64,000 nt of DNA. Source: Streptomyces sp. V4I2 (GTDB taxonomy: Bacteria; Actinomycetota; Actinomycetes; Streptomycetales; Streptomycetaceae). The stretch is taken from positions 5,518,001 through 5,582,000 of the forward strand of contig NZ_JAUSZM010000003.1 of NCBI RefSeq assembly GCF_030817655.1. Direction: 5' to 3'. A program made the translations under genes and the position numbers. Below the pieces are notes generated by a model, which did no database searches, was not told the DNA's origin, and worked only from the letters and a program-made list of their open reading frames with translations. This document shows, piece by piece, positions 52,488 through 60,618 of this stretch (its first letter is position 1; each line of letters begins with the position of its first letter).

Positions 52488-53855
52488 ATGGGGCGGCGTA
52501 CGGCGTGGTGGCGGGCGGCGGCACGGCGTGGTCGTGGGCCCGTGGGGCGGGTGGCCGCCGTGGGCGTGGTGCTGGGGATGGCGGCGGTGGTACCGGGCGG
52601 GTCGCCCGCGGTGGCGGCCGGAGCTCCGGGCTCGTACGCCTTCGACGAGGACGCCCGGTCGGTACGGGGCGCCACGAGCACCGGCGAAGCCGAAGGCCTG
52701 GCACCCGGCACGACGTACCGCAGTTCACTCCCTGCCACCGGCGAGCGCTACTACCGCCTCGAACTCGACGCCACGTCGAACGTGTACGTCTCCGTCACGG
52801 CCGTCCCTCCCCCTGGCGCCACGGTTTCCGCCGGCGACGGCGTCAAGGTGTCGGTCCAGGACGCCGACAGCCACACCTGCTCCGTCGACACGGTCAGCAT
52901 CGGGGCCGGTCGGAGCGCCCACCCCATCACGGCGATGGGGGAGCGCGAGGCCACGCGCAGTGGGTCCATATGCAAGGGGGCCGGCACCTTTTACGTGGTC
53001 GTCGAGCGTGTCCAGAGGACGGCTGATGTCTCCCCTTCGTTGCTCGGTGAGTGGGATCTCGAGCTCGAGCCCGTGTCGGAGCCCGGACTCACGCAGGCCG
53101 GGGCGACGAGCGCGCCCGAGGTCTGGGACTCGGCCTCACCCGCGCTCCCCAGCGGCGAACCGGAGCGCCGCGAGGGCGGTGCGGGCTTCGGAGCGGCGAC
53201 GTCCCTGGGCGAGGGAGTCTGGCAGGACGACGTCCGGCCCGGGCAGACACTCTTCTACGAGGTACCCGTGGACTGGGGTCAGCAGCTCTACGCCACCGCC
53301 GAACTGGGCAGCGCGAGCAGTGACGCGGGCTTCGTGCCCAGTGCGCTGACCCTGTCCCTCTACAACCCCGTGCGTGCCCATGTCGACTATGACGGGGTCG
53401 CCTACGACGGCAGCCAGCGGTCGGCGACGCTTCGACCGCTGCCGCCGGTCGCGTACGCCAACCGGTTTGATGTGGCCGACCACGTCAGCGGCATGCGGTT
53501 CGCCGGTTCCTACTACCTCGTCGTCCATCTCGCCGCCCAGACCGCCGACGACTTCGGTGACGGTCCCTTCGACCTGACCCTGCGCGTGCGGGTCGCGCAC
53601 GGCGCGGAGGCCGGTCCCGCGTACGCGGGGCAGTCCGAGCCGCGGGACATCTTCCAGGTCACGGCACAGGGGCAGCGGGAGACGGCGGCGTCGGAGGGCG
53701 GGGCGGCGTCTGCGGCGGGCGGGAATGCCTTGATGAAGGTCATCGCCGCGGGGGGTCTCGGCGGGGGAACCGTGGTGCTGGCGGTACTTGGGGTGTGGAT
53801 GGGGTTGGGGCGACGGCGGGAGCCGGTGAGAACGCGCGGTGCCGTCGGCCGGTGA
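52488..53855 (+). CDS. Secreted membrane-anchored protein of unknown function
   Basis: The 455-residue protein has a basic N terminus (MGRRTAWWRAAARRGRGPVG) and a signal segment ending near PAVAAGAPGSYAF. Two similar-looking extracellular regions follow, each resembling beta-rich pre-peptidase-type folds (GTTYRSSLPATGERYYRLEL and GQTLFYEVPVDWGQQLYATA). A C-terminal membrane helix (AAGGLGGGTVVLAVLGVWMG) and a short basic tail complete it. The paired cysteines in the first domain may form a disulfide. I do not recognise a named family. ATG at 52488 follows GAGGGG; a GTG directly precedes it. Confidence 0.75.
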   Translation: MGRRTAWWRAAARRGRGPVGRVAAVGVVLGMAAVVPGGSPAVAAGAPGSYAFDEDARSVRGATSTGEAEGLAPGTTYRSSLPATGERYYRLELDATSNVYVSVTAVPPPGATVSAGDGVKVSVQDADSHTCSVDTVSIGAGRSAHPITAMGEREATRSGSICKGAGTFYVVVERVQRTADVSPSLLGEWDLELEPVSEPGLTQAGATSAPEVWDSASPALPSGEPERREGGAGFGAATSLGEGVWQDDVRPGQTLFYEVPVDWGQQLYATAELGSASSDAGFVPSALTLSLYNPVRAHVDYDGVAYDGSQRSATLRPLPPVAYANRFDVADHVSGMRFAGSYYLVVHLAAQTADDFGDGPFDLTLRVRVAHGAEAGPAYAGQSEPRDIFQVTAQGQRETAASEGGAASAAGGNALMKVIAAGGLGGGTVVLAVLGVWMGLGRRREPVRTRGAVGR

Positions 53856-53887
53856 TGCTTGACGGCTCGGCGTAGGGCCGAGGTTGC

Positions 53888-56143
53888 TCAGATTTGGGTC
53901 AGCGCCCAGAAACCCACGGCATAGCAGGTCAACGCGAGCAGCAAAAGCGAGATCGCCACCTTGGCGGGCGGGCCGCCGCGGCGTGCGGAGCGGGCTGCTC
54001 GGTGGCGCGGCTGTGAAATCGCCTGCGCGGGAGCTGGAACCTGCGGGCTCTGAGCGGTGTACGAAGCAGTAGAGGGTTCAGCGGGATGGTGCGAGGCGGC
54101 GGCTGTTGTGGGGGTGTGAGGGGAGTAGTGGGGGGCGGCGGCGTGAGGTGGGGAGGAGGAGAGGACGTGGGTGGGGTCGTGGGGGGAGACGTGGAAGGGC
54201 GGGGTCGGGGGAGCCGGGTGGGGTTGAGCGTGTGGCTGTGGCTGTGCCTGCCGCTGTGGTTGTGGTTGCCAGTGGTGCGGCTGTGGGGTGGGTGTCTGTG
54301 GGGAGGAGGGGGCAGCGGTGGTCTGCGGGGGCGGCAGGAGGAAGCTGCCGGTGTCCGACATCGAGGGCTGTTGCGTGCGGGCGGACGGTCGCGGGCGGAC
54401 GGTAGGCGGCGTAGGGGTGTGAGTGGGCGGCGACGGCGTTGCGCCGACCGGGCTCGATACCGATCCGGTTCCTTGCCGACCCTCGGGGGATACGGTCTCC
54501 ACGCCCTGGCCGACTGGATTGGCCGCGCTCGGCTCGGACGGCGGCGCGGTGCCTGTAGCGGGGGTATTGGGTACGTGGCCCGAGTCGGCTTGGGCGGCGG
54601 CCATGGGGCCCGTGCCCGGCGCGGGCGTGAAGGAGCCCGTGCCTGGACTGGGCGTGACGGGTTCCCGGCCGGAGGCGGGCAAGGAGGAGTCCGTACCGGT
54701 GTGGGCGGCCCCGGGGCCGTTGCCATGCCGTGCGACCGAGGCCGCGCCGGCCGATCCGGAAACCGGGGTCGCATCTCCCGGCAGGGAAGCAGCATGCCCT
54801 TCCTCTGGACGGAGACGGAAGGGGATGCCGGCGGCTTCTGGGTGGGCGGGCGGACCTTCTCCGGGACGGAAAGGCGCGCCTTCCCCTGGTGTCGAAGAGA
54901 CGCCACCGCCTGCCGACCCGGCGGTCTCTGCTGCCGGCGCGGCTGTTCCCTCCACGCGCCGAGAGCCCTCTGCCGACCGGGCAGCTTGCTCCAACGACCG
55001 GGCGACTTCCACCGCCTCGGCAGCTTGCTCCACCGCCCCGAGCTCGTCCACGGCCTTGGCGGCGGCTCCCTCTGCCTGTCCCGTGGCTCCCTCCACCGAC
55101 CGGGACCTCAGTGCCGACCCGTCAGACCCCACCGCCGACCGAGCGTCCGCTGCCGGCGAGGAGGCCCCCTCTGCCGGCGGGAAAGCTCCTGCCGTCGACT
55201 GGGAAGAAGCCCCCTCGGCCGACCACCGAGAAGTCGTTCCAGTCTCCACTCCGGGTGCCCGCTTGAGTGGGCCGGTCGGGGCGAAGCCGGGGGGCAGGGG
55301 GCCGAGTTGGTCGAAGATTTCGATCGTCTCGTCGTCGGGGCCGGGTTCCGGAAGGAGTTCGGCGGCCGAGGCGAGTGCCTTGCGCGCGCCGGTTGCCGTG
55401 CGGAAGCGGGCGTGCGGGTCGGGCTGGAGGAGCGAGGCCACGACCTGCCACAGCGGGTCGGGAATGCCCTGGGGGGCACTCGGGGTGCCGTGCGCGGCAA
55501 AGTACTGGATCAGGGCCTTGGCATCCGGCTTGGCGCCCTGGAGGAGGTACAGCGCGGTCAGTCCCACGGCGAACAGGTCGGCGGGGAAGTCCGGTTCGGC
55601 GCCCATCATCTGCTCGGGTGCGAGATAACCGGGCGTCCCCACCACGAGGTTGGTCTCCGTCAGGCGTGGCTCGCCCAGCCGCATCGCGATGCCGAAGTCG
55701 GACAGCCGTAGCCGGGGCCGCCCCATGCCGGTGGCTTCGAGGAGCACGTTGGCGGGCTTGATGTCCCGGTGGACGACGCCTTCCGCGTGCACCGCGGCGA
55801 GGCCCGCCAGGAGTTGGTCGAGCAGGGTGCAGACGAAGGCGGGTGGGAGAGGGCCGTAGTCGCCGATCAGGTGGACCAGCGAACCGCCGGCGACCAGATC
55901 CATGGTGAACAGGACCTTGTCGTCGTCGGCGGCCCAGCTGGCGGGTGCGAGCACATGAGGGTGGTCGATCCGCAGCGCCTGTTCACGGACGAAGCGCAAC
56001 AACGCGTGCGCGTCGCTCTGTTGCAGGACCTTGGCGGCGACATACCGGCGGCGGCGGTGGTCCCAGGCGCGCCAGACGGCACCCACTCCTCCGCGTCCGA
56101 TCGGGTCGGCCAGTTCGTACCGGCCGGCGAAGACCTCACCCAT
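53888..56143 (-). CDS. Transmembrane serine/threonine protein kinase
   Basis: The 751-residue protein has an active-looking Hanks-type kinase domain (1-270): glycine loop IGRGGVGAVW, K38, HRDIKPAN (125-132), DFG (149-151) and APE (175-177). A very long low-complexity linker follows (about 300-710), Glu/Gly/Ala-rich then Pro/Gln/His-rich. One C-terminal membrane helix (VAISLLLLALTCYAVGFWAL) leaves almost no outer domain. The absence of PASTA repeats sets it apart from PknB. The target is unknown. It is divergent from the gene at 52488 only by position and stands next to the XRE-type regulator gene on the same strand. Confidence 0.9.
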   Translation of the reverse strand: MGEVFAGRYELADPIGRGGVGAVWRAWDHRRRRYVAAKVLQQSDAHALLRFVREQALRIDHPHVLAPASWAADDDKVLFTMDLVAGGSLVHLIGDYGPLPPAFVCTLLDQLLAGLAAVHAEGVVHRDIKPANVLLEATGMGRPRLRLSDFGIAMRLGEPRLTETNLVVGTPGYLAPEQMMGAEPDFPADLFAVGLTALYLLQGAKPDAKALIQYFAAHGTPSAPQGIPDPLWQVVASLLQPDPHARFRTATGARKALASAAELLPEPGPDDETIEIFDQLGPLPPGFAPTGPLKRAPGVETGTTSRWSAEGASSQSTAGAFPPAEGASSPAADARSAVGSDGSALRSRSVEGATGQAEGAAAKAVDELGAVEQAAEAVEVARSLEQAARSAEGSRRVEGTAAPAAETAGSAGGGVSSTPGEGAPFRPGEGPPAHPEAAGIPFRLRPEEGHAASLPGDATPVSGSAGAASVARHGNGPGAAHTGTDSSLPASGREPVTPSPGTGSFTPAPGTGPMAAAQADSGHVPNTPATGTAPPSEPSAANPVGQGVETVSPEGRQGTGSVSSPVGATPSPPTHTPTPPTVRPRPSARTQQPSMSDTGSFLLPPPQTTAAPSSPQTPTPQPHHWQPQPQRQAQPQPHAQPHPAPPTPPFHVSPHDPTHVLSSSPPHAAAPHYSPHTPTTAAASHHPAEPSTASYTAQSPQVPAPAQAISQPRHRAARSARRGGPPAKVAISLLLLALTCYAVGFWALTQI

Positions 56144-56346
56144 GGCTGTGCGTCGCCCCTCCCCCTTCGGTTACCCCCTTGCTTCTCCCTGCTTCCCCCG
56201 TGATGAGCGATACGACCCCTCTCGCGCCCTCGTCGCTTCGGGACACACCCCCGCGTGTCCCTCCCGGCGAGGGCCGCGACCCCCTCGCGTTCCTCCTCGG
56301 CCGTCGGCCCGGCTGCCGAACCCCCTTCGGTGGCCGGGCCGCGGGT

Positions 56347-56895
56347 TCAGCTCTGGTGGGACTGGTAGTGCGTGACCGCGTCGGAGGTGCGGCCGGCGCC
56401 GTACACCCGGAGGAACTCTGCCAGTTCCGGGTGGGTCGGGGCGAGAGTGTCGGCCGCCTCGATGATGTCTCCTGCGGCGGCCACCGAGCGCAGCAGCGAC
56501 TGGATCTCGCGGACCACCCGCTTGACCGTGGGCGCTCCCGAACTGCTGGTCGTCTGTGTGGTGTTGCTGAGCACCGAGCCCCCCTGCGACTTCTTGATCT
56601 CTTCCATGCGGTCGGTCGCCTCGGCCGCACTCACGCTGCCGTCCGCCACCTGTCCCGCGAGGTCCTGGAGCAGTTGCACTCGCTGGACCACGGCAGGATT
56701 GCCGATCTTCGCCCGCTGGCCGCTCATCAGCTGCGACAGCATCGGTGCGGACAGTCCCAGAACCCCCGCGAGACGAGCCTGGTTGAGACCAAGATCGTCT
56801 ATGAGCTTACGGAAGAGCGCCCCCAGCGGCTCCCCGTACCAGTTCCGCTGCAGTTCCCGCGCTCTTGCGGTGGCTTCCTGCTGTGCGGCGTCCAT
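56347..56895 (-). CDS. XRE-type helix-turn-helix protein
   Basis: The 182-residue protein has an N-terminal XRE-like helix-turn-helix (LIDDLGLNQARLAGVLGLSA, PMLSQLMSGQRAKIGNPAVV). A helical region and a C-terminal domain of unknown role follow (VREIQSLLRSVAAAGDIIEA, LAEFLRVYGAGRTSDAVTHY). The ATG at 56895 follows GGGGAG. It lies directly upstream of the kinase gene in the same orientation, so the two may be co-transcribed. The operator and ligand are unknown. Confidence 0.85.
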   Translation of the reverse strand: MDAAQQEATARARELQRNWYGEPLGALFRKLIDDLGLNQARLAGVLGLSAPMLSQLMSGQRAKIGNPAVVQRVQLLQDLAGQVADGSVSAAEATDRMEEIKKSQGGSVLSNTTQTTSSSGAPTVKRVVREIQSLLRSVAAAGDIIEAADTLAPTHPELAEFLRVYGAGRTSDAVTHYQSHQS

Positions 56896-57077
56896 TGCGT
56901 CTCCCCATCGCTTCCCCAAAAACGGTGGTTCGCTGTAGCGAACCACGCGGAGCATCTTACGGAGAGTGGTCGTCCACGGGGACCCCCCATCTTTTTGCGA
57001 GATCCTGGGGGTGACCCGGTACTCTGGTCAGCGTCGTCACCCGGTATGCGGTTCTTCCGGGCGGGCGGCCATTTTCC

Positions 57078-57150
57078 GGGGCCTTAGCTCAGTTGGTAGA
57101 GCGCTGTCTTTGCATGGCAGATGTCAGGGGTTCGACTCCCCTAGGCTCCA
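57078..57150 (+). tRNA. alaT: tRNA-Ala (anticodon TGC)
   Basis: A 73-nt cloverleaf forms: acceptor GGGGCCT/AGGCTCC with one G-T pair, D arm AGCTCAGTTGGTAGAGC, anticodon loop with TGC, T arm GGTTCGACTCC. The discriminator is A57150. The 3-prime CCA is not encoded (CGCG follows), so the CCA-adding enzyme must supply it. A TACTCT at 57020-57025 may be its -10 element. Confidence 0.96.
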
Positions 57151-57156
57151 CGCGCC

Positions 57157-57199
57157 AAACGCCCCCTGATCTGCGGAGACGCAGTTTCAGGGGGCGTTT
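57157..57199 (+). terminator. Terminator of tRNA-Ala
   Basis: A 13-bp stem AAACGCCCCCTGA/TCAGGGGGCGTTT encloses a second short stem CTGCG/CGCAG and ends in TTTT. Confidence 0.88.
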
Positions 57200-57237
57200 T
57201 GCATGGTCATGCCGGGGCGGCCTGGGCGAGTGGGCGC

Positions 57238-57253
57238 TGTTTCACGTGAAACC
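57238..57253. other. parS site right of oriC
   Basis: TGTTTCACGTGAAACC contains the perfect 14-bp core GTTTCACGTGAAAC. It is the only parS found to the right of the origin in this window. Confidence 0.88.
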
Positions 57254-57330
57254 GGCCCAACCCGTGGCCCGCTCAAGGCAGTTGTGGGGCGGAGGGCCGC
57301 TCGGTCCCCCGCCCCACGTGAGAGTCTTGC

Positions 57331-58044
57331 TCACCCGCGTTCGTCGCGGTGCGCAGCCTCCTCCTCGGCCTGCTTGGCCTGTACCTCAGGGTCGAGTACG
57401 GCCTGGCCGCTGCCGTCGACCGAGGTCAGGTGGCTCGACTCCGGTACCTCGGTCGCGGCGGGCGGCTCGACCAGCCAGTCCGGGTTGGCCTGCTTGTCCC
57501 ACCACTTCCAGGCGGCGAAGGCGCCGCCCGCGACCAGGCCCGCCACCGCCAGCGCCTTGGCGAGCCGGCCGGCCCGCGCCCGTCGCTCGTGCTTGCGGAC
57601 GAGTTTCTGGATCTCCTTGGGCGAGACCTGGCCGCGCAGGGCGGCCACGGCGGCCACGCTACGGGCGGCGGCCTCGTCGCGGACGGGACCGGCCACGGCC
57701 ACGGCCTGCTCGATCCGCGGTCGGGAGTAGTCGGCGGCCTGCTTGGCGGCCATACGGGTACGGGTCGCGGCCTCGTGTGCGGCCTGGTCGACCTTCGGCG
57801 GGACATGTGCGAGAGCCTGCGAACGGGCCGACTCCAGACGCGGCGCGAGATGAGCGTCGTACTGGACACGAGCCTGTTCGGCGGCCTGCGACACCTTCGG
57901 CGCGAGCCGTACGCGTGCCTCGTGTGCGTAGTGTGCGGCCCTGTCCTTGGCCGTGTCGGCGTAGGGCGCCACCACTTCCGCGGCGTGCAGCACGCTGTCC
58001 TTCGCCGAGCCGGTCGCGGCGCGCACGCTGTCGATGCGGGTCAC
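57331..58044 (-). CDS. DUF5324-like membrane protein
   Basis: The 237-residue protein is mostly long amphipathic helices rich in Ala, Arg and Glu (AHYAHEARVRLAPKVSQAAE, AAHEAATRTRMAAKQAADYS). One membrane helix (AKALAVAGLVAGGAFAAWKW) is near the C terminus, followed by an acidic tail. This matches the DUF5324 family. Apolipophorin-like repeats may associate with membranes. Function is unknown. GGAGGAGG precedes the start. Confidence 0.8.
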   Translation of the reverse strand: MTRIDSVRAATGSAKDSVLHAAEVVAPYADTAKDRAAHYAHEARVRLAPKVSQAAEQARVQYDAHLAPRLESARSQALAHVPPKVDQAAHEAATRTRMAAKQAADYSRPRIEQAVAVAGPVRDEAAARSVAAVAALRGQVSPKEIQKLVRKHERRARAGRLAKALAVAGLVAGGAFAAWKWWDKQANPDWLVEPPAATEVPESSHLTSVDGSGQAVLDPEVQAKQAEEEAAHRDERG

Positions 58045-58408
58045 GGGTTCCTCCTCCTCGGTGGCGTACGGTATTTCGACTTTCCACCCTTTTACGGATC
58101 ATGCATGTCCGGAAGCGCCGGAGCATGTGAGGGCGGGCATCCGGGTCACAGCCACAGACTCCGGATGATCTCCGATCAAGAACTGCTCAAGATCCGATCA
58201 CGTGTAATAGCGGATGAATACAGGGCAACAGGAGCTTGTCGTCGACAATGCCACGGATCGATGCCATGCGCCCCCGGCCCGGGGCCACTCGACCGGATTT
58301 CTGCATGCGAAACCGCCGAACGCCGGGCGCCCGGGCGGGTGCCGGACGACGCACGGCAGGAACCATGCAAGGATCGGAAGGGCACAGAAGGACAACGGAA
58401 GGCAGATC
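58045..58408. other. Intergenic region DUF5324-ppiA
   Basis: The 364 bp between divergent genes contain no gene-like frame with an appropriate start. A 13-bp perfect palindrome TTGTCGTCGACAA lies at 58236-58248. Promoters for both sides should be here but none is clear. Confidence 0.4.
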
Positions 58409-58942
58409 GTGGCCGAGCAGCTTTACGCCACCCTGAAGACGAACCACGGCGACATCGAAGTCCGGCTCCTGCCGAACCACGCCCCCAAGACGGTCCGTAA
58501 CTTCGTCGAACTCGCTCAGGGCGAGCGGGAGTGGACCCACCCGGCCACCGGCGAGAAGTCCACCAAGAAGCTCTACGACGGCACGGTCTTCCACCGAGTG
58601 ATCAGCGGCTTCATGATCCAGGGCGGCGACCCGCTCGGCACCGGCATCGGCGGCCCGGGCTACGAGTTCGAGGACGAGTTCCACCCGGACCTCTCCTTCA
58701 ACAAGCCCTACCTGCTGGCCATGGCGAACGCCGGCCCGGGCACCAATGGCTCGCAGTTCTTCGTCACCGTCTCCCCGACGGCCTGGCTGAACCGCAAGCA
58801 CACCATTTTCGGCGAGGTCACCGACCCGGCCAGCCAGAAGGTCGTGGACGCCATCGCCGCCGTCCCGACCACCCGACCGAACGACCGCCCGGTCAAGGAC
58901 GTCGTCATCGAGTCGGTCGTCATCGAGACCCGCCAGGGCTGA
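58409..58942 (+). CDS. ppiA: Cyclophilin-type peptidyl-prolyl isomerase
   Basis: The 177-residue cytoplasmic cyclophilin speeds proline isomerisation during folding. It contains the active-site segments VFHRVISGFMIQGGD and NGSQFFVTVSPTAWLNRKHT, with F/M/Q residues that bind proline and a W for cyclosporin. There is no signal peptide. The GTG at 58409 follows GGAAGG. It occupies the same position relative to gyrA and crgA as ppiA in mycobacteria. A hairpin follows. Confidence 0.95.
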   Translation: MAEQLYATLKTNHGDIEVRLLPNHAPKTVRNFVELAQGEREWTHPATGEKSTKKLYDGTVFHRVISGFMIQGGDPLGTGIGGPGYEFEDEFHPDLSFNKPYLLAMANAGPGTNGSQFFVTVSPTAWLNRKHTIFGEVTDPASQKVVDAIAAVPTTRPNDRPVKDVVIESVVIETRQG

Positions 58943-59027
58943 TACCCCCGAGAGCCCTCGAAGGCCCCCGAGGGCCCCGCGATCCGCGCGACCGGTAACC
59001 TCTCCGGCCTGCGCGAAGGGAACCAAA

Positions 59028-59059
59028 CGCCCCGTTCATCCGTAAGGATGGACGGGGCG
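59028..59059 (+). terminator. Terminator of ppiA
   Basis: A 14-bp stem CGCCCCGTTCATCC/GGATGGACGGGGCG with one wobble pair and a GTAA loop lies before the rhomboid gene. Confidence 0.75.
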
Positions 59060-59091
59060 GTGCATGTCTGTACGACGACTTAGGGGATGTC

Positions 59092-59979
59092 ATGGACCAG
59101 GCGGCGAGTAGTTCACAGGACGCCCGAAGCCTGCCCGGCTGCTACCGGCACCCGGACCGCGAGACCGGCATCACCTGCACCCGCTGCGAAAAGCCGATCT
59201 GCCCCGAGTGCATGATCAGCGCCTCCGTCGGCTTTCAGTGCCCCGACTGCGTCCGCGGCGGCTCCGGCACCGGCCACGCCCCCACCGCCTCCCAGCCCCG
59301 CACCATCGCGGGCGGGACCATCGCGGCGGATCCCCGGCTCATCACCAAGATCCTCATCGGCATCAACCTCGCGGTGTTCATCGCCATCCGGGCGTCGGAC
59401 TCGCTGGCGACCGAACTGGCCCTCATCGGCGCCTGGCCGCCGGCCCCCTTCGCGCCCACCATGGGCGTCGCGGACGGCCAGTGGTACCGCCTGGTCACCT
59501 CGATGTTCGCCCACCAGGAAATCTGGCACATCGGGTTCAACATGCTCAGCCTGTGGTGGCTCGGCGGCCCCCTCGAAGCCGCCCTGGGCCGCGCCCGCTA
59601 CCTCGCCGTCTACTTCGCCTCGGGCCTCGCGGGCAGCGCCCTCGCCTATCTGCTCGCCTCCCCGACCACGGCCACCCTCGGCGCCTCCGGCGCCATCTTC
59701 GGGCTCTTCGGCGCCACGGCCGTCCTGATGCGCCGCCTCAACTACGACCTGCGGCCGATCATCGCCCTGTTGGTGATCAACCTCATCTTCACCTTCAACC
59801 CGGGCTTCAACATCTCCTGGCAGGCCCACATCGGCGGCCTCGTCGCCGGCTTGATCACCGGCTACGCCATGGTCCACGCCCCGCGCGAACGCCGCGCGCT
59901 GGTCCAGTACGGCACCTGTGCGCTGGTCCTGGCCGTGGTCGTGATCGTGATCGTGTTGAGGACCGCGCAGCTCACCTGA
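59092..59979 (+). CDS. Rhomboid-family intramembrane serine protease
   Basis: The 295-residue protein has an N-terminal zinc-binding B-box-like domain (cysteines and histidine C17, H20, C29, C32, C37, C40, C50, C53). The rhomboid membrane domain of six helices follows. The catalytic serine is in GASGAIFGLFGA and the histidine in WQAHIGGLVAG; HQEIWHIGFNMLSLWWLG is the conserved loop. Rhomboids cleave membrane proteins inside the bilayer; the substrate is unknown. The zinc domain probably regulates or recruits. The gene ends just before a DnaA-box cluster. Confidence 0.92.
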   Translation: MDQAASSSQDARSLPGCYRHPDRETGITCTRCEKPICPECMISASVGFQCPDCVRGGSGTGHAPTASQPRTIAGGTIAADPRLITKILIGINLAVFIAIRASDSLATELALIGAWPPAPFAPTMGVADGQWYRLVTSMFAHQEIWHIGFNMLSLWWLGGPLEAALGRARYLAVYFASGLAGSALAYLLASPTTATLGASGAIFGLFGATAVLMRRLNYDLRPIIALLVINLIFTFNPGFNISWQAHIGGLVAGLITGYAMVHAPRERRALVQYGTCALVLAVVVIVIVLRTAQLT

Positions 59980-59986
59980 GCTGCGG

Positions 59987-60186
59987 TTGTCCACAGTGTG
60001 TGGCGAATCTTGTGCATACCGTGCGGGAACAGGTGTGCCCCCTGTCGCTGACCTGTGTTTCCGCAGGTCGGACAGGGGGCGAACAAGTTTTCGGTTGCCG
60101 GTGTGTCAGTCACACCGGCGTCAACACCCGATGGGTTATCCACAGATCGTCTTTCTTTTCCCCATGTGGAAAACCGCTGTGGATAA
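59987..60186. other. DnaA-box cluster between convergent genes
   Basis: Within 200 bp lie TTGTCCACA (59987-59995), TTATCCACA (60136-60144) and, on the minus strand, TTTTCCACA (60165-60173) and TTATCCACA (60178-60186). Three are perfect consensus boxes, unlike any in oriC. The region lies between the stop codons of the rhomboid gene and crgA, so it is unlikely to be a promoter. Titration clusters of this kind around oriC have been described in S. coelicolor. Confidence 0.8.
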
Positions 60187-60221
60187 CTCAGTGGATACCC
60201 CTGGGCAGAGCCCAGCGGCCG

Positions 60222-60476
60222 CTACTTCCACTGCGTGGAGACACCGAATCCCGCCGCGATGAAGCCGAAGCCCACCACGATGTTCCAGTTGTCGAGAGAG
60301 TCGATCGGCAGTGACCCGTCCGTCACGTAGAAGACGACGATCCAGGCGAGTCCGATGAGGAACATGGCCAGCATCACCGGTGCGACCCAGGAGCGGCTGG
60401 TCAGCTTGATGGCGGTCGCCTGCTTCGCCGGGGGCGGCGTGTAGTCGGCCTTCTTGCGGATACGTGACTTCGGCAC
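60222..60476 (-). CDS. crgA: Cell division protein CrgA
   Basis: The 84-residue protein has a basic N terminus (VPKSRIRKKADYTPPP) and two membrane helices (WVAPVMLAMFLIGLAWIVVF and WNIVVGFGFIAAGFGVS). It ends in STQWK. The length is exactly that of Streptomyces CrgA, an inhibitor of FtsZ-ring formation in aerial hyphae and an interactor of division proteins. The GTG at 60476 follows GAGAGACCC; the frame continues to 60554 without a better start. It is convergent with the rhomboid gene. Confidence 0.96.
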   Translation of the reverse strand: MPKSRIRKKADYTPPPAKQATAIKLTSRSWVAPVMLAMFLIGLAWIVVFYVTDGSLPIDSLDNWNIVVGFGFIAAGFGVSTQWK

Positions 60477-60618
60477 GAGGGTCTCTCCTGTCGATGCGCT
60501 GCGTGGCCGCGCAGGGAACTGGGGCGGGCTCCGGGGCAGCGTACAAGGGGACACTTAGTGCTCCCCCGGGCGTCCGTTAGCGTAGTGCTTCCGCGGCGCC
60601 GAAGGAGATAAGGGTACG

